A program made the translations under genes and the position numbers. From contig CAISPO010000041.1 of the NCBI GenBank assembly GCA_903887415.1, positions 1-53,257 of the forward strand: DNA of 53,257 bases. Reading direction: 5' to 3'. Under the pieces are notes generated by a model. That model was not told the DNA's origin. It made no database searches and was given only the letters and a program-made list of their open reading frames with translations. The DNA comes from an uncultured Bacteroidota bacterium. GTDB taxonomy: Bacteria > Bacteroidota > Bacteroidia > Chitinophagales > Chitinophagaceae. This document shows, piece by piece, positions 16,016-25,870 of this stretch (within the stretch, counting starts at the first letter, position 1; each line of letters begins with the position of its first letter).

Positions 16016-18157
16016 ATGTCCTACTTAAAATCATATAAACGGCTGAACCGGATGATGCTGGATGAGAGCTTTGAGCCGCTCATCAGCTGGGGGCTGCGTA
16101 TGGCGCTATCCGGTACGTTACCTATCATATGGGGGCTGGCGACCGGGAGGCTTGGTGACGCCGTGTGGATAACGCTGACGGCAGAAGCAATATCATGGGT
16201 AGAGATGAAGGGGTCTTTTGCATGGCGTGTGCGTACATTGCTGACCGGCGCGGCACTGGCAATCGACTTTTCGATATTAGGCATGCTTACCGGCCAGAAT
16301 GTATGGCTAAGCATAGCGGGCATGTTTGTTGTGGCCTACCTCGCCACATTGCTAAAGAACATTGGCGACCGGGCCAGCGGGCTGGCCATCTGCGTGTACC
16401 TTATGTTCATTATCTGCAATGCTTACCCGGAGCACCATGTTACCGACATAAAACACCGGCTGATATTGATAGCTATAGGTGCCATCTGGCCAGTGTTTGT
16501 GGGCATATTCATATCCTTATTGATGCCGGCAGAAGAGCCATTCCGCCGGCAGATAGCCCTGACATGGCGCGCAATAGGCGACCTTGTAGAAACAATTTCG
16601 AAAAGCGGCAATGACAAAAGTGCACGAGGTGCAAATGGCGAAGTGTATGTAAAGGAAAATGCAGTGCGCGCAGCCATAGATAGTTCTTACCAGTTTTACC
16701 GTCGGATGGCCCACCAGGTCAGTGAAAAAGACACGTCACAATACCAACTTTCGCTGCTCCGCAAAACAGCAGGTATTGTGGCCGTGAACGTCATAGCTAT
16801 GGGTGAGGAGATGGAACATATAGCAGTGCGGGAGCTTGATGAGGAACTGCGCGTGAAAGCCGCCACCCTATTTAGCGCCATGAGGGAAGCCGTGAGCAGG
16901 ATATCGGTGTTCGTCATTACGCTGAAGCCGGAAGAAAAATTGCTGGCAGTATCGCACATCAACCGACTGAAAAAACTCACCACCCTTATCGCTGAGTATC
17001 CGCTGCCGGATAAAGAGCAGCAAACGCGGGCCATACATAGGATACTGCAGCTTACAGGGCGCACCATAAAGCTGATGGAAAGCGCCCTGCAGCGCGTGGA
17101 GCATATGGGCAAGGACCAGCCAGTATTCCGGTCTTATTCTTTCCTGAAAACATTGTTTGTATTAAAGCCAAAGTACCTGCTGGGCAGCCTGCGCGTACTA
17201 TTCAATACCACATCATTCACTACACGCTACGCGTTGCGGTCTGCAATAGCTGCAACCATAGCTTTGTTCATTTTTAAATGGTTTAATATAGATCATGGTT
17301 ACTGGATGCCATTCAGCGTGATGATCGTGATACAGCCTTATTTCGGGGCGACGTTCAAAAAGGCAATAGACAGGGTCGTAGGTACTGTGCTTGGCGGGGT
17401 TGCTGGCAGCCTGCTGCTGCACTTGCCCGCCGGGCTGCATATAAAAGAAGGCATTTTATTTCTCACATTCGTGCTGATGGTGTATTATGCCAAGAAACAA
17501 TATGCCGTGGCCGCCTTTGTCATAACGCTGAACCTGGTGCTGCTCTTCAACCTGGAAAAGGAATATAATGATTCGCTAATGATCACCCGTGCTTTATGTA
17601 CCATTGGCGGCGCCCTACTGGCCGTGGTGTCGGGGTTTGCATTGCTGCCGACCTGGGATAAAAAATGGTTGCCATCGCACCTGGCCGACGCCGTGTACTG
17701 CAACTATGAATATTTTGTCGCTACATTTTATTCCGATACCCGCATTACCCAATGGACGAGATACAAAAGGAGCGTAGAATCGAAGAACAGCAACGTTTTT
17801 GACTCATTTAACCGGTACATGGAGGAACCGGGGAAGGAGAAATCGGAGGTGTACTATGATCTTATTACCTGCAATGTGCGCATAACGAGGGACCTCAATA
17901 ACATACACCTGGAGCAGGATGAAAAGAAAGTGGCGCAACCTGTTTACGGCACTGCCGCCCAGCAAGCGAAGATCGACGAATGCCTTGCACTCTTTAATGC
18001 AGTGCTGAAACGGCTGCCATGGTTGAAACCAGCAATTAAAATGGATATTCGTGAACCTGGTGTTGCTACCCCTTTTGTGCTGGATGATACGCAGATGATC
18101 TCGCTGGAAAAGCTGGCGATAGAATTGAGGGCGATGGAGGAGGATATGGGGAAATGA
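16016..18157 (+). CDS. FUSC-family membrane protein (YccS/YhfK-like)
   Basis: A 713-residue protein with the duplicated plan of FUSC/aromatic-acid-exporter-like proteins. An N-terminal membrane bundle (about residues 18-165) precedes a cytosolic helical region (170-375), a second membrane bundle (about 395-545, with DHGYWMPFSVMIVIQPYFGATFKKAIDRVVGTVLGG, the FUSC_2 signature) and a cytosolic C-terminal helical tail. Members are inner-membrane proteins thought to export or help transport hydrophobic or aromatic compounds; the substrate here is unknown. It is transcribed alone from a promoter 9 bp from the ATG. Confidence 0.9.
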   Translation: MSYLKSYKRLNRMMLDESFEPLISWGLRMALSGTLPIIWGLATGRLGDAVWITLTAEAISWVEMKGSFAWRVRTLLTGAALAIDFSILGMLTGQNVWLSIAGMFVVAYLATLLKNIGDRASGLAICVYLMFIICNAYPEHHVTDIKHRLILIAIGAIWPVFVGIFISLLMPAEEPFRRQIALTWRAIGDLVETISKSGNDKSARGANGEVYVKENAVRAAIDSSYQFYRRMAHQVSEKDTSQYQLSLLRKTAGIVAVNVIAMGEEMEHIAVRELDEELRVKAATLFSAMREAVSRISVFVITLKPEEKLLAVSHINRLKKLTTLIAEYPLPDKEQQTRAIHRILQLTGRTIKLMESALQRVEHMGKDQPVFRSYSFLKTLFVLKPKYLLGSLRVLFNTTSFTTRYALRSAIAATIALFIFKWFNIDHGYWMPFSVMIVIQPYFGATFKKAIDRVVGTVLGGVAGSLLLHLPAGLHIKEGILFLTFVLMVYYAKKQYAVAAFVITLNLVLLFNLEKEYNDSLMITRALCTIGGALLAVVSGFALLPTWDKKWLPSHLADAVYCNYEYFVATFYSDTRITQWTRYKRSVESKNSNVFDSFNRYMEEPGKEKSEVYYDLITCNVRITRDLNNIHLEQDEKKVAQPVYGTAAQQAKIDECLALFNAVLKRLPWLKPAIKMDIREPGVATPFVLDDTQMISLEKLAIELRAMEEDMGK

Positions 18158-18197
18158 AGAATTAATACCAGCTTTTTTCACCCTCGCGAATTGGGTA

Positions 18198-18220
18198 GCC
18201 CCTATCGGGCAACGCTTTAT
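18198..18220 (+). terminator. weak hairpin after FUSC gene
   Basis: GCCC-CTATC-GGGC (18198-18210) followed by AACGCTTTATTTC. The stem is only 4 bp, so this is a weak candidate. Confidence 0.25.
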
Positions 18221-18375
18221 TTCTATAACCTGGGTTCTACAAAGCGGTAGCTCGTACAGAGCAATACATAAATAGCCAATCATGTTGCAGCACAAGTAAT
18301 TTTTTGATGCCAAAAAGAACTACAGGGCATCAGGCCATTAAAAGAATTCCAAGGCCAAATTGCCTAAATTGCAGC

Positions 18376-18963
18376 ATGAATTATCTGGCACATGCGTTCC
18401 TGTCATTTGGCGATGGTAAAATACTTACCGGGAATATGATAGGTGATCATGTGAAGGGAAGAATAGCATTGGAGCAATACCCTGAAGGCATAAAAAAAGG
18501 GATACTGTTGCACCGAAAAATAGATGAATATACCGACAGGCACCCGGCGACATTACGTGCCCGGCTGCCTTTTCGTGAAGTATATGGCCTGTATTCGGGG
18601 GCGGTGATGGATACGCTCTACGATCATTTCCTTGCCAGCGACCCTAAGTATTTCCCCACACAGCAGGCATTGTTTGAGTTTACACAAAACGTATATCGGC
18701 AGCTTTCGGAAAATGAAGCATACTTACCGCCCAAATTCGCATCGTACTTTCCACATATGAAAGAGCACAACTGGCTGCTTGGTTACCGCAGCTTAAAGGG
18801 TATGGAACGGTCTTTGAGTGGATTAGCAAAACGCGCATTACATATGCCACCGATAGAAAAAGCGTATGAAATATTTGTAACTAACTACTATCATCTGAAC
18901 CAGTGCTATTATGAAATAATTGATGACATCAGGGAATTTGTTAAAATAGAAATTGTGAGTTAA
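18376..18963 (+). CDS. acyl carrier protein phosphodiesterase (AcpH-like, DUF479)
   Basis: A 195-residue protein matching ACP phosphodiesterase/DUF479: MNYLAHAFLSFGDGKILTGNMIGDHVKG at the N-terminus (the NxLAH and GNxxxDxxKG blocks), LHRKIDEYTDRHP (metal-binding HxxIDxxTDxHP motif) and YDHFLA. The family hydrolyses the phosphopantetheine arm from acyl carrier protein with a divalent metal. The start is set at ATG 18376 because the family begins MNYLAHA; the frame is open further upstream but that part is not conserved-looking. Confidence 0.92.
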   Translation: MNYLAHAFLSFGDGKILTGNMIGDHVKGRIALEQYPEGIKKGILLHRKIDEYTDRHPATLRARLPFREVYGLYSGAVMDTLYDHFLASDPKYFPTQQALFEFTQNVYRQLSENEAYLPPKFASYFPHMKEHNWLLGYRSLKGMERSLSGLAKRALHMPPIEKAYEIFVTNYYHLNQCYYEIIDDIREFVKIEIVS

Positions 18964-19002
18964 AATAGAAATACTATTTTGCCGATATTGCACCGAGAAA
19001 AT

Positions 19003-20202
19003 ATGCGATTTACACCCTCTTATATAGCTATTGCCGTTTTATCCTTTTTATTATTTGCGTGCCATTCCGTTTCGGAACCGGTATCTGCACGTACTACCAG
19101 CGGCAAATTCCGGGAAGCGCCAGTAAAAGCGCCTGTTACCCCGCTGCTGTATGATACCAGCAGCGCCGCCAGCCAGGCAATTATTGGCCAGTTGGACAAC
19201 TATTACCGTCGGCAAGTAAGCGCTGGCTTTAATGGCAGTGTACTTGTGGCCAGCAAGGGGAAGATCATCTACGAAAGATATTTTGGCTATGGTAACCGGG
19301 AGCATAAAATACCGCTCTTCGCTAATTCATCGTGCCAGCTTGCGTCTGTGTCTAAAACATTTACTGGGGCTGCGGTGCTCTACCTTTATGAGCATAAGTA
19401 CATTGACCTGGATGAGAAAGTACAAACGTATATAAAGGAATTCCCCTACCCTAACATTACAGTAAGAATGCTGCTGAACCACCGATCGGGTTTGCCAGAC
19501 TATACCCATTGGGTACCCAACTATGACAAAGATCTGTCAATGCCTATCACGAACACTACGATGCTACAGATGATGGTGCTGCACCAGCCAAGGCTTGAGT
19601 CTAAACCGAATACAAAATTCAAATACTGCAATACCAATTTTGCCATCCTGGCCATCCTGATAGAGCGTGTAACGGATATGAATTACCGATACTTCATGTC
19701 GAAGTATATTTTTCAGCCGCTGGGCATGGCACATACGTTTATCTACAACCCTGCCAGCGGAATGCCTGCAGAGGCCGCAATAAGTTATGCTTATAACTGG
19801 ATGCGGGAACCCGATATGTTTGCCGATGGCGTGTATGGCGATAAAGGTATCTACAGCACACCGGAAGATATGTTTCGCTGGGACCAGTCCTTTTACCAGA
19901 ACAAGCTACTCAGCAATGAAACGATAGAACTGGCTTACGGACCATGCTCCTTTGAAATGCGTGGCATTAAGAACTATGGTTTGGGCTGGCGCATGCTTTG
20001 CTACCCGAACGGAAATAAGGTTATTTATCACAATGGCTGGTGGCATGGCAACAATACATCCTTCTACCGGTTCATTAAAGACAATATGACCATTATTGTT
20101 TTGGGCAATAAATTCAACAAAGCGATTTACCACCAGGCGCCGGTTATCTACAGCATTGTAAAGGGAACCAGCGTGGAAGACGGATTTGACACGGAAGACT
20201 GA
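19003..20202 (+). CDS. serine hydrolase, class C beta-lactamase fold, lipoprotein
   Basis: A 399-residue protein with a lipoprotein signal (LSFLLFAC, Cys20). The beta-lactamase/penicillin-binding fold is shown by S115-V-S-K118 (SxxK nucleophile motif in CQLASVSKTF), Y208-C-N210 (YxN) and HNGWWHG near the C-terminus (replacing KTG). This family includes esterases, D-amino-acid peptidases and beta-lactamase-like enzymes, so the substrate is open. It starts 39 bp after the ACP phosphodiesterase gene, possibly on the same transcript. ATG 19003 gives a proper lipoprotein signal; the TTG at 18979 does not. Confidence 0.88.
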   Translation: MRFTPSYIAIAVLSFLLFACHSVSEPVSARTTSGKFREAPVKAPVTPLLYDTSSAASQAIIGQLDNYYRRQVSAGFNGSVLVASKGKIIYERYFGYGNREHKIPLFANSSCQLASVSKTFTGAAVLYLYEHKYIDLDEKVQTYIKEFPYPNITVRMLLNHRSGLPDYTHWVPNYDKDLSMPITNTTMLQMMVLHQPRLESKPNTKFKYCNTNFAILAILIERVTDMNYRYFMSKYIFQPLGMAHTFIYNPASGMPAEAAISYAYNWMREPDMFADGVYGDKGIYSTPEDMFRWDQSFYQNKLLSNETIELAYGPCSFEMRGIKNYGLGWRMLCYPNGNKVIYHNGWWHGNNTSFYRFIKDNMTIIVLGNKFNKAIYHQAPVIYSIVKGTSVEDGFDTED

Positions 20203-20506
20203 TCAAGATTTCCAAATAAAGGAATTTTCAGAATGAGAGACCTGTGCTCTGCGGGTTTCGCTCTCCCCATTGGGGCGGACTTTTAACCTGCCCCTGGCAG
20301 AGTGAAAATGGTTAGATGCGACAAAAGCAAAATAGAGGTAAATATTTTTTTCAAACAGGGGATTTTGAGGAGATAAATATAGCGGATTTCCAATTTCTGT
20401 CTGAAAATGGGGAAAGAAAACAATAATTGTATTTGCCATCCTCAACACAGCCCATTCCTGAGCTCCGCTCGCCGCCGCTGGAAATGGGCAAGTGTATGAA
20501 ATACAG
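20203..20506. other. convergent intergenic region without gene
   Basis: About 300 bp between the serine hydrolase and porV, both ending here. A nested hairpin is visible: CTCTGC (20247-20252) pairs with GCAGAG (20297-20302), inside which GCGGGTT roughly pairs with AACCTGC and CCCC pairs with GGGG (20265-20275). It may end the serine hydrolase transcript or be a decayed repeat. Otherwise I see nothing in it. Confidence 0.4.
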
Positions 20507-20535
20507 AAGGCCCCGCCGTATGCGGGGCCTTACTA
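20507..20535 (-). terminator. terminator of porV
   Basis: Perfect 10-bp stem AAGGCCCCGC / GCGGGGCCTT (20507-20516, 20522-20531) with a 5-nt loop, just beyond the porV stop codon. On the minus strand it is followed by a pyrimidine-rich stretch. Confidence 0.82.
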
Positions 20536-20552
20536 TTAATGTTACTGATCAA

Positions 20553-21755
20553 TTATTTTGCGGGAGCAGCTGGCGGCGCAGGTGTAGTATCATCTTCAGA
20601 CGAGCCGGAGCTTTCTAATTTGTTGAACTCAAAAATCAGGGAGAAGCGGAGTGTGTTGGATAATGGGTTGCGGGTAGTACCGGAGCCTTGCGGAACCAGG
20701 TAGGAGGCATTCAATGCAAAGATGTTGTACTTCACACCAACACCGCAGGTAATATATTGGCGGTCGCCGTTGCTTGCATCCTCATAAAAATAGCCTGCAC
20801 GAAAAGCGATGGTATTCTGATACCAGTATTCTGCACCAAACGACCAGTCGATCTCTTTTAACTGGTTACCGGTTTGGAAGGAAGTCAATATACCGTTCAC
20901 AACGGTTACTTGGGTATCGCTGCCTGCATAGTTAAGCACAGGCACTAATAGTTTGTTCATATCAAGCGCGAAAGTGATGGAGTTATAGGCATCCCATTGC
21001 GACTTGTAGGCAACACCTACACCCAGGTTCATCGGGATAAAATCCTTACGGCTGGAGTTGTAAGATATTTTAGAGCCAATATTGCTGGCTACCGCGCCAA
21101 AACTGAACGTGCGGCTTTTATCGTCCGTGACCTCATGCTTTTTGGCATAGTACACGCCAAGGTCTGCACTGAAAGCATTACCTGGCCGGTAGTCGCCGCC
21201 GCCAGGAATATAGCTCACACCTGACGCTATAGCTGAGTGTATATACCGCAGGCTGAGGCCTGTTCCTAAAAATTCAGAAAGTTTTTGAGAATAGCCGGCA
21301 TCGAATGAGTATTCCCGTGGCATACCTGTGCCGATCGAATTCCCTAAGGCATCTGTATAATTTATGTTCCCTAAAGAGAAATAGCGCATAGATGCACTGA
21401 TGGCTTTATCACCTTTTTCTCCGAATTTGGCATAACCTGCCAGGTAGGCGAGGAATATATCAGGAACCAGGTCTTTAAGCCACGGAGTATAGGTCATTGA
21501 TATGCCATAGTTCTTATCAGAAAAAGGGATCTTTGCGATGTCCCAATACTGTGCATTCGGGTCCGGGCTAACAGCGATACTGGCATCCCCCATCGCGCCT
21601 GCACGCGCATCCGGAGATATTCTTAAAAACGGTACGGCTGTTGTTACAAAATTGGAGGTGCCATTAATATTATTGCCTCCACTTTGTGCATAAAGAGCCG
21701 GAGCAGCAAGTCCCGTAACTAACGTCAAACCAATTAAAGCAAGTGTTTTCGCCAT
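20553..21755 (-). CDS. porV: T9SS outer-membrane protein PorV (LptO)
   Basis: A 400-residue outer-membrane beta-barrel of the FadL-like PorV family: after the signal peptide, FLRISPDARAGAMGDASIAVSPDPNAQYWDIAKI is the family signature, and strands such as YGISMTYTPWL and GVGVKYNIFALNASYL follow. PorV shuttles T9SS cargo from the secretion channel to the sortase PorU for cleavage and anchoring. It is downstream of porU on the same strand but has its own promoter 28-60 bp before the ATG. ATG 21755 is used because the TTG further upstream is part of that promoter. A short Pro/Ala tail ends the protein. Confidence 0.95.
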   Translation of the reverse strand: MAKTLALIGLTLVTGLAAPALYAQSGGNNINGTSNFVTTAVPFLRISPDARAGAMGDASIAVSPDPNAQYWDIAKIPFSDKNYGISMTYTPWLKDLVPDIFLAYLAGYAKFGEKGDKAISASMRYFSLGNINYTDALGNSIGTGMPREYSFDAGYSQKLSEFLGTGLSLRYIHSAIASGVSYIPGGGDYRPGNAFSADLGVYYAKKHEVTDDKSRTFSFGAVASNIGSKISYNSSRKDFIPMNLGVGVAYKSQWDAYNSITFALDMNKLLVPVLNYAGSDTQVTVVNGILTSFQTGNQLKEIDWSFGAEYWYQNTIAFRAGYFYEDASNGDRQYITCGVGVKYNIFALNASYLVPQGSGTTRNPLSNTLRFSLIFEFNKLESSGSSEDDTTPAPPAAPAK

Positions 21756-21782
21756 TCTATTATTGTAATTTTTAAAGTTTTG

Positions 21783-21814
21783 CAAAAATATCCCATTTTA
21801 CCCATTTTTTCAAT
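21783..21814 (-). promoter_or_regulatory. porV promoter ATTG-N20-TATTTTTG
   Basis: On the minus strand ATTG (21814-21811), 20 bases, TATTTTTG (21790-21783). The TTG at 21785 in the reading frame belongs to this -7 element, which fixes ATG 21755 as the start and shows that porV can be transcribed independently of porU. Confidence 0.7.
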
Positions 21815-21846
21815 AATATTTATGAGAATTATGGACTAACAAGACA

Positions 21847-24800
21847 TTAACGTACAATTACCAGTTTTTGGTATGCGGACGATTGAAAACCTTTATCAGT
21901 AGAAATATTCAGCCTGTAAACATACACCCCAGAGGGTAGTTTTGCGCCATTATTGTCTGTTCCGTCCCATGTGATCGTATTGGTTCTGCTGCCTTCAGGG
22001 ATGAAACTTTGCTCTAAATTCTTTACCAGCCCGCCTGCAATATTATAGATGCCGATCTTTACATTGATCTGTTCATCCGGATGGTTATGATCGAAAACAA
22101 AGGTGGTGCTGTTGCTGAAGGGGTTGGGATAATTCGCCAGGTTCTGAATGTCCACCACCTGGCCATCAATTACCATAAAATCCACGCTGCCCTCCCCTAC
22201 ATTATCATTTACATCCCATGCCTTTACGGTAAAGTTATGTTTGCCATCGGCGAGGCCATTAACAGGGAAAGACACATAGCCGCGTTGGTAAGTGTTGGGC
22301 GCTGATTCGTAATAGTCATTGAGAATGTAGGGTGCCTCGTAATTGCTATCAAGAACGGCGGTAAGATCGTGTCCTATACTGGTTCCGGATACGTTGATGC
22401 CGGTTAAAGAATAGAGAGAAACAAAAAGCGAAGTGTTATTACCAGTAATGCCGCCGTTCTGGAACAGGCTGTCGCCGATATATGCTTTTACAACAGGAGG
22501 AGTGGTGTTAAGGACAGGATTATCAGAAAAACCACCTACAGTAATGCCGGTATCTGCCCCGGCTGCATCTGTTAACCCGTTCTGGGCATAGGCGCTTACT
22601 TTGCCCGTTCCGAAAAAATAGTTAATGTCTTTAGGCGTGATAAATGTTAGGCTGAACATGCCGTTGGTTACCGTTACTTTTCCTTTATAGACTATGTTGT
22701 CCTGCAGATTAAAAGACTGATCCCCGAAATAGGTACTCACATTCACTACCAGGGGTTTGTCATAAAACGACACCGATACATCCCCGTTGAAATTCGTAAT
22801 AATGTTGCCATTGTTATCATGCACACTGCCATATACAATATATGCGCCCAGCGCCTTGATGGTATCAGCATGTGCGAGGGTGGCGGCATCTGTAATGCTG
22901 TCCAGCTTCACTTTATATTGCGGAAAATCAGGTGTTATGGCGGGATCGCCGAGCATGGCGAACTTGCGGAAATTGGCCAGCTCGTCTGAGGCAAGCGTGT
23001 TTATGTAAGTAGCATTTTTACCTATACGGCATGCATCGCCGAAAGCATTCCATGAATAATTCGCATTCCTGGTGAACTGAGCGGCGAGGTACTGTGAGTT
23101 TATGATTACATTATAGTCTGCATATACAGCGGCAGTAGTGGTCAGCACCGTTATCACGCCGCCATTAGCGCGCAGCACCAGTTGCTCGGCGGCAGATACA
23201 TATTGCGGATGGTCGAACTGACCAAAGTCGCAGGTAGCGGTGACCATGAAGGGCAGCATGTTGGGGTTGTTCCAGGTATTGAAATCATCCTCTGTAAGTA
23301 TCCTTTCAGAAGCCCATACCTGGGTATTGCCGTGGCCGTTATAATTTATCAGGAATGTACCTTTAAATACGTCGTTGTCAACTTGGGCGTTAATACTCGG
23401 GCAGCGGGCACCGGCAGGAGTTGACACTGTGGGCACAGCATCTATATACGCTTTGTCTTCATTATAAAGATCCCCTGAGCAGGCATCCACAGTTGCCGCC
23501 ATTGTCTCCGCATTCCCCAGGTGGTTGCCCGCATCATCGCAATTGTCCGCGACAAATAATGCCGAAACCCGCCACGGGCCAAGGGTAGCAGGGGCCGCGT
23601 AGCTGATTATTTTATTAACCAGGGCTGTGGCGTCGTCAGCACTCCTGGCAGGCAGCCGACCTACCCCTATGTCCAGTATATTCAGCATATTTGAGTTGCC
23701 GATATTAGCAGAATCATCGAGGAAGCCGTAAAAATCATCGGTTGAATAACCATTAATGTCGTTGTAGGATTCTGCCGATTCATATACGGGCACAAAATTG
23801 CTGTTGTTGGTCACCCTGTTTTTATAGTCGTAAGAAGCGCCGCCAAATAAAATAAGATAGCGAGGCATTTGGGTGGAGTCGTTGCCGGCACGCTCGTAGA
23901 ACATACGGGCAAAATCACGTATCGCACTTACATCCTGAGCGCCTGATGAGAATTCATTGTACACCTGATCTGTGGTTACTGCAACTACGCGCATATTGTC
24001 ATGCGTTCTGTGATAGGCTGCGAGCTGCTGCGCCTGGTTGAAAAAAGCAGGGTTAGCTACAATGATCAGATCGCACTGCGGAGTGCCATGAAGATCCTGG
24101 TTAGCTGTTTTGCTGATAAATTTCGGAGTAAACAGGTTGGCGCTGTTCATCGCAGCAAACTCATGAAGCATACTTGCATCCTGTGTAAAACTGTAGGTAC
24201 TGCCGCTTAGCGAACCACTCATTACCACAGGCACCTGGCGGTTGGTGATATCCCATACCTGGGTGAAACTGTTTGCGCCTTGCAACTGATATGAAGCTAC
24301 ATTTCCGGCACCAACGCTCTGCCAGTCGCGAAAGCTAAGCTGGTCTCCCGCCATTGTGAGTGGGCGGCGGGCATTAAGCTCTATATAATTCAGGTATCCC
24401 AGGCCCGAGATATCAGCAGGGGAATAGTTAATAGCAACATTTACTACCTGGGAATTACAAGTTACCTGCCCGTTGACAATATTGCCTGCCATTACGTTAT
24501 CACTCCCGGAAATCGTGCCTGCAATACCCGCCCCCCCTATACTCTGGCCATTGACCGATACACTGAACGTGCTGCCGTTCACATCGCAGGTACCCGCCAT
24601 AAATACACTGCAGTAAACCGATGTCACTGGCGCACCCATGTCGAAAGTGAATGTTTGTAAGGTATTATTTAATTGCGCTGCGAATTCTTCGCCATACCAT
24701 AGCTTACCAAAAGCAGCAGGGTTGACGAGGTCGAGGTCATGGACGTCATAATAATTAAAGTCTGTAACGGTCTTATTGGGCGTTCCGGCGCCGCCCTGCT

Positions 24801-25611
24801 GTGTTATCCGCCGTCCGGCACCCTGATCGAAGGAGATAAAATAGTAGGCCGTATCTGTATATAGATTATTACTTGGAAACTGTTTACTACCGTGTACAAA
24901 TCTCTGATTGAGGCTGTCTTTATCCCATCCGAGGGGACCAACTCCATAAAAAACAGCATAGTCTCCGCTATTAAATACATTACCCGCGCCGCCGTTCATC
25001 CAGATGGCATTTTCAGTGAGGTCTGCAAGGCGGGGCACCGAATTATCTTCCGGAAGCATATTGCCGCCGTTGCCCAAAACCCGCAAATTCGCAGGGTTAA
25101 CAGAAGAAGGGCTGATACCGAGGCTGGAAATGAAATTATAATCGATCTTATAAAAACCGGTTTGGGTAATACCTATCTTATACCATGTGCCCTGGGAAAG
25201 TGCGGAATGCTGCACATCGGCAACCTTGGCGGCGACCCTGGCGGTTGCCGGCGGCTCCTGAATATCAAGAGAGAAGCTATTTACCATTTTTACACTTCCC
25301 GGTTCGCTGCCTGCAGCATAAACCGGTACATGCACCACTGCAAAAGGCCGCTTCCGGTCGCGACCTATTACCACCTTAATGCCGGTAGGATCAGCAATTT
25401 TTGCATCACGCGGAAGTGAGACATTTTCTATGTAAGTGATACCCGAGATAGAAACCTGTGGCATGACAAAATTATTCAGCCATATCTTTTCAATAATATA
25501 CCCGTCATGAATATCGCGGGACTGCACCTGATAAGACCCTGTATAAGCATTGACCTGCTGAAATGACACAAGGCCAGCGAGGCAAAGAAATAATACTATT
25601 TTATATTTCAT
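21847..25611 (-). CDS. porU: T9SS sortase PorU
   Basis: A 1254-residue cell-surface cysteine protease of the gingipain (C25) type. After a signal peptide comes a long N-terminal beta-rich region, then the caspase-like domain (about 500-860) with LIVANPAFFNQAQQLAAYHR, YLILFGGASYDYKN and GVGRLPARS. His760 in NYNGHGN and Cys794 in TATCDFGQF form the catalytic dyad. The C-terminus has an FlgD-like domain (NYPNPFSNST, GIYNIAGGLVKNL, TWDGTDNNGAKLPSGVYVYRL). PorU removes C-terminal sorting domains from T9SS cargo and attaches the cargo to lipid sugar. It is divergent from gldJ and followed by porV. Confidence 0.96.
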   Translation of the reverse strand: MKYKIVLFLCLAGLVSFQQVNAYTGSYQVQSRDIHDGYIIEKIWLNNFVMPQVSISGITYIENVSLPRDAKIADPTGIKVVIGRDRKRPFAVVHVPVYAAGSEPGSVKMVNSFSLDIQEPPATARVAAKVADVQHSALSQGTWYKIGITQTGFYKIDYNFISSLGISPSSVNPANLRVLGNGGNMLPEDNSVPRLADLTENAIWMNGGAGNVFNSGDYAVFYGVGPLGWDKDSLNQRFVHGSKQFPSNNLYTDTAYYFISFDQGAGRRITQQGGAGTPNKTVTDFNYYDVHDLDLVNPAAFGKLWYGEEFAAQLNNTLQTFTFDMGAPVTSVYCSVFMAGTCDVNGSTFSVSVNGQSIGGAGIAGTISGSDNVMAGNIVNGQVTCNSQVVNVAINYSPADISGLGYLNYIELNARRPLTMAGDQLSFRDWQSVGAGNVASYQLQGANSFTQVWDITNRQVPVVMSGSLSGSTYSFTQDASMLHEFAAMNSANLFTPKFISKTANQDLHGTPQCDLIIVANPAFFNQAQQLAAYHRTHDNMRVVAVTTDQVYNEFSSGAQDVSAIRDFARMFYERAGNDSTQMPRYLILFGGASYDYKNRVTNNSNFVPVYESAESYNDINGYSTDDFYGFLDDSANIGNSNMLNILDIGVGRLPARSADDATALVNKIISYAAPATLGPWRVSALFVADNCDDAGNHLGNAETMAATVDACSGDLYNEDKAYIDAVPTVSTPAGARCPSINAQVDNDVFKGTFLINYNGHGNTQVWASERILTEDDFNTWNNPNMLPFMVTATCDFGQFDHPQYVSAAEQLVLRANGGVITVLTTTAAVYADYNVIINSQYLAAQFTRNANYSWNAFGDACRIGKNATYINTLASDELANFRKFAMLGDPAITPDFPQYKVKLDSITDAATLAHADTIKALGAYIVYGSVHDNNGNIITNFNGDVSVSFYDKPLVVNVSTYFGDQSFNLQDNIVYKGKVTVTNGMFSLTFITPKDINYFFGTGKVSAYAQNGLTDAAGADTGITVGGFSDNPVLNTTPPVVKAYIGDSLFQNGGITGNNTSLFVSLYSLTGINVSGTSIGHDLTAVLDSNYEAPYILNDYYESAPNTYQRGYVSFPVNGLADGKHNFTVKAWDVNDNVGEGSVDFMVIDGQVVDIQNLANYPNPFSNSTTFVFDHNHPDEQINVKIGIYNIAGGLVKNLEQSFIPEGSRTNTITWDGTDNNGAKLPSGVYVYRLNISTDKGFQSSAYQKLVIVR

Positions 25612-25650
25612 TTATGTTTAAGTTAATACCTTTGTAAGGGGTTATGCTCT

Positions 25651-25658
25651 CAAAATTA
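25651..25658 (-). promoter_or_regulatory. possible porU -7 element TAATTTTG
   Basis: On the minus strand TAATTTTG lies 40 bp before ATG 25611. The -33 region is T-rich but has no clear TTG at the right distance. Confidence 0.4.
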
Positions 25659-25673
25659 AGCAATAAATAGATC

Positions 25674-25702
25674 AAAAAAACACCGGATTTGAGCCTCCGG
25701 CA
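25674..25702 (-). terminator. terminator-like hairpin between porU and gldJ
   Basis: On the minus strand the stem CCGGA/TCCGG with an 8-nt loop is followed directly by TGTTTTTTTG. It stands upstream of porU rather than behind a gene, so it might insulate porU from transcription entering from the gldJ side. Confidence 0.45.
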
Positions 25703-25786
25703 CATAATAACGTTTTTTTATTACAAATATTATATTGTTTAAAAAAAAAGGAAAAATAAGTTTTTTTTTGACTTACTTGGTTAAAA

Positions 25787-25818
25787 CTTGAAAATTTCAA
25801 AAGAATGCGGTATCATTG
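25787..25818 (+). promoter_or_regulatory. gldJ promoter CTTG-N20-TATCATTG
   Basis: CTTG (25787-25790), 20 bases, TATCATTG (25811-25818), 52 bp before ATG 25871. One mismatch in the -7 element. Confidence 0.55.
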
Positions 25819-25870
25819 TAACTGCTTTTAAGAACCTACTAACTATTAGTGTAAATATTCGAGCTTGATT

